Source of the DNA: Helianthus annuus
Lineage: Eukaryota > Streptophyta > Magnoliopsida > Asterales > Asteraceae
Assembly (NCBI RefSeq): GCF_002127325.2
Contig: NC_035433.2
Span: 15,240,611 to 15,304,610 of the forward strand
DNA: 64,000 bases
Direction of reading: 5' to 3'
Shown piece after piece: positions 60,619-64,000 of the stretch. The translations under genes were made by a program, and so were the position numbers. The notes under the pieces are model-generated. The model had not been told where the DNA came from, did not search any database, and worked only from the letters and a program-made list of their open reading frames with translations. Every line of letters starts with the position of its first letter. Within the stretch, counting starts at the first letter, position 1.

Positions 60619-63600
60619 TGTGACAACCCTCACCAAACCAGGTATCCGTACGAATTATTTAAAATTTAATTGATGCTTAATTACTGTGCTTGCTTACAAT
60701 TGCGGATATACTGCTACTTGAATTTTGATACATACACATACATGCATCATACTTTATTTACTGTCACTCCATTATTCACACAGAACTATAGTGACAAACT
60801 TGATGCACAAAAAGCATAGTAGCACAATGAACGGATAACCCAGTAAACGTGCTGACATAGCCAGCACCAGACAGACTCTGTCTCTAAGGCTAGTATGAGC
60901 CGGGAATAGTTTACTACACTAGTAGGAGGTGTAGGGAAGAGAGGATCTGCGTCACTAGGTGATAGTTATAGTGACCGAATGTGCCAAAAACATACTTTAA
61001 CGGCAAAATTCTGCACTTTTAAATAAAATTCGGCAATTAATTATGCTAGTAAAGTGCAAAAACATGGGAAAATAATACTAGACACTTTCCAAAGTGTCGG
61101 GGATTCATTGTGTCACTAAAAATAATATTAAAGACACTTTGAATGCTTATTTAGCACTTTAACGGATCAGTATCCAACCGAACAACCGGACTTTACCCGG
61201 AACATAAAAATATTGTCAATGACAATGTTTTTCCTTTTCTGAGCCAGTTAGGGTCCCCGAATACCCTAACACCCGCTATAAAACACCACACACTAGAAAC
61301 TAGCTTAAACTCCTAATTAAACTAACTAGTTACCTAACTAAATGGTTAAGATCCAACTATACCCCCCCCCCTAACCGGTCATGTAAGTAGGGGACACCCC
61401 CAAGATTTTATGTAATTGTTTATTTGATCATGTTTGGTACTCTAGAGACACTAAGTCTAATGGTTAATGCATGGTGGGAAGTTTCCTTTATAAATCTAAG
61501 AGCTCTTCATTCTTATTACCCATTCACTTCAACACACTCCCTTCTCTCTTCCTTTCTTTGGTTTCGGCTGAACCAAAAGCACACCACCATCATCATCATT
61601 CAACCATCTTCAACCATTTCAAGAGTATACAAAGGTGCTACAAGGTATACAAGAGAGCACGGTGTGTTTGGAAGCTCAAGGACCTCTCTTGTTTTCTTTT
61701 AACCACCACATTTCTTCACTTGAACTCTCCTAACCTTAAGCTAGTGGTAAGTCTCTTAGATTCGTTCATTTTACATCTTATGAAGGTGGTTAATAGTTAA
61801 AGTTTGATGAAAATCTATGAACACTAAAAGATCTTACACTTAAATCTCAAACATGAAGCTTTACATAAAGATCACAAGATAAGAGATGATAATACATGAT
61901 AGATCTGAATTAAACAAACCATAATCTGCTGTAACAGACTTATGATCTGATTTTAATCGTATTAGAATGAATGGTAATCGTATGTGTACTTTTTAATGGC
62001 ACTTATACTATAAACAGCTTGCTGAATTGCCTTTTCAGCCAACTTTAACTGGCTGTAACAGGGCCTTAATAAAACGAAAAATGTATTTTCTGAAGTCTAG
62101 GTTTATGTACTATGAAATACAGTTCTAATGGCACTGGAATCATAATATTTGGACTTCGTTTATTATTTTTAAAGCATCAATTTGTAACAGCAGCTAAAGC
62201 TGCATTTTACAGCAGTAAAAGAGAGTCATATTTTCAGTCATAACTTGAATTCTGTGTAGAGTTAGATCATAAAATTTATACTGAAGATGGTCACTGTTGT
62301 CGCCGTGATCCTCCATTTGGAATTACGTCAAACGGACTTACGATAAATTTTAAATAAAATATTCCGTGAACTGCAGTCAGAAAAAGGTAAATCTGAATGC
62401 AGTCCGGAAAATGAATTTCTACAAAATATTAGTGATGATTTGGACCACGATATTTTTACACAATAATATTTGGATCTTATAAGTCATTCTGTAAAAATTT
62501 GGGAATTTTTCGAATAAGATAACTATTTTAATAAATTACCCGAAAACAACCCAGTTTTGTGTTTTAAAACTGAATCGATATAAGCAATATTTTGAATGCC
62601 CAAATGTCAGGTTGGGTATTTGAGAGAGATCTAACGTGTTATATGAAAAGAAAATGATACGCTAGTAAGCGTGGCCACCTCCAGTTACAGAGGAAACCCT
62701 GGCGAAATTTTTCTAGAAATATAACACCTAGAAATATTTTGGTGACAAGTGTTATAAATATATTTTCAACTTGTTTTCTAAAATATAAATTTCACCATGA
62801 TTTTTATTACAAAATAACCAAGTGTCGGAGGTGGATTTTTGTAAATGAAACCTGTTAAATATATATTGAGAATATATGTTCATAATAAAACGCTTGTGTG
62901 CTTACATGATTTTTTTGTGAACTACATAAATATTATTTTTAGAGTAAAATAATATTACTGGAACATACTTAATAATAACGACTTCAAAATAATACCAACG
63001 CCTTCACAATAAATATTTAAGTTACACCGGTATTATTATTACCACCCAAACTTTAAATGTAACTTACGTATTTTCGGAAAAATACTCTTAAATGCGTATT
63101 TTGATAAAAGTATTATTTTGGAAATTATGTGGAATAAAATATAATATTTTTGGGAAAAATATTTATATTTTGGAAATAAAATGTTTTAAACGAATGAATT
63201 AAAATATATTATTAAGTTGGACTTAACAATATATTCATGGAATTATATAAATGCGCATGTATTAAAACCCCCATCCTTGGGAAGGAATATAATTAACGCA
63301 TAATTAAGAAGTGTACACACGAAATAGTTGTTGTCTAACTATTTCCCAAAGACATTTAACCTTAAGCTAAGACACGGTCGTCCGTCTAATAGAAGTTAGT
63401 ACGTGTAGGTCGTTACGCAGCAGGTTGACTGGGAGATACTATTTTGAGACGCACTTCAGTGAGTTCATGTCCCCCTTTTTTCTCTTAACTGTTTTCAGTT
63501 TTTAAACTGCGGGGGTGAAATACATGTTACTATGATTATGAGTACTTTTACACATGGTATGATTAGCGTAAGGAGGGTTACTACTTAGATCATGTGAGTG

Positions 63601-64000
63601 AGTAGGCGGGAATTGGAGGTCATTAATCCTCATTATAGGACCGAGGGTCATTAGCGGTAGATCTATCTGGGTGTAGCGAGCCCAACCCCTGAGTCCGCCA
63701 AATGAACCAGGTGGTGACTTTGAGCCCGACGCAAAAATCTGCTAGGTTTGAGTCTTCCTACTGCACTTCACACATATCATTGGCTTTGCAACCCAATGGT
63801 GATCTCTTTTTTTCCTTATTTGCTACATACCAGGGATTTTTATACAGACATTTTTATAACGGGTTATACATACCCACTTACACATGAACTCGCTCAACTT
63901 TATGTTGACTTTTCAAACTACATTTATTTCAGGAAACTAACGGATCTGGCACGCTATGCACGTATTTTCAAGCTGCGTTTGAATAAAGAAGTCATCCAGG
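60619..64000 (+). mobile_element. H2 3' LTR, cut by the window end
   Basis: Begins TGTGACAACCCTCACC and aligns along its length with the H1 5' LTR: start, ccgaacaaccggac block, TATA box TATAAAA at 61277-61283, tgtccccctttttt block at 63469, and tgaactcgctcaac tail. By comparison with H1, about 330-350 bp should remain beyond the window. It contains a C-run near 61366 and no genes. Confidence 0.88.
61277..61283 (+). promoter_or_regulatory. TATA box of the H2 3' LTR
   Basis: TATAAAA in acccgctataaaacacc, about 660 bp into the LTR, in register with the H1 TATA box. Confidence 0.65.

Overview
This window is intergenic DNA from a flowering plant, built almost entirely of retrotransposons and their remains. 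The plant L1-type LINEs (DUF4283/CCHC ORF1 plus endonuclease-RT-zf-RVT ORF2), the tRNA-Met primer sites and the plant receptor-gene debris make a eudicot certain. The style of the long Ty3/gypsy LTRs suggests Asteraceae, but that is inference. I see no intact host gene. Host traces are a tandemly duplicated fragment of a glutamate-receptor-like (GLR) gene (15.1-16.8 kb) and a short XBAT31-like ankyrin fragment (18.2 kb).

One LINE family occurs six times: A (1281-6907, -), B (9287-15024, +), C (19081-24818, +), D (32561-34831, -), E (36713-42532, -) and F (43637-44489, -). All six share a 3' end of the form accggggtaaccctttaccc plus poly(A). Five have visible target-site duplications of 15-17 bp. 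B, C and E have both ORFs open, A has one frameshift in ORF2, F is 5'-truncated, and D keeps ORF1 but has lost nearly all of ORF2. A, B and C form one subfamily and D, E and F another. A copy of the B target locus without the element lies 1.4 kb downstream, so B's ends can be read directly. A second, unrelated LINE (G) is present as a fragment at 25.0-28.8 kb, and its 3' tail also appears at the window start.

From 25 to 64 kb the DNA is a nested stack. A solo LTR (25103-27620, TSD atcta) sits in LINE G. Another solo LTR (29273-31540) sits in older LTR sequence. A plus-strand gypsy LTR (31.8-35.7 kb) carries LINE D and a Ty1/copia 5' LTR with primer site (35674-36158). A gypsy element, H1, begins in the copia leader at 36582, and its 5' LTR carries LINE E and LINE F. 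H1's gag-pol (47.5-53.8 kb) is dead and split by a further solo LTR (50233-52923, TSD gaagc). H1 breaks off inside integrase against a second gypsy element, H2. H2's primer site is at 54046, its decayed gag-pol at 56.8-58.8 kb, its polypurine tract at 60609 and its 3' LTR runs out of the window.

The signals most worth following are at the LINE ORF1/ORF2 junction. A 14-nt block stays synonymously identical across diverged subfamilies exactly 17-18 nt before the ORF2 start, which overlaps the ORF1 stop as ATGGNTAG. Others are the ORF1-only LINE D, the ACGT hairpin minisatellites of one LTR family (with compensating changes), and a palindromic motif at a fixed distance upstream of the TATA box in another LTR family.
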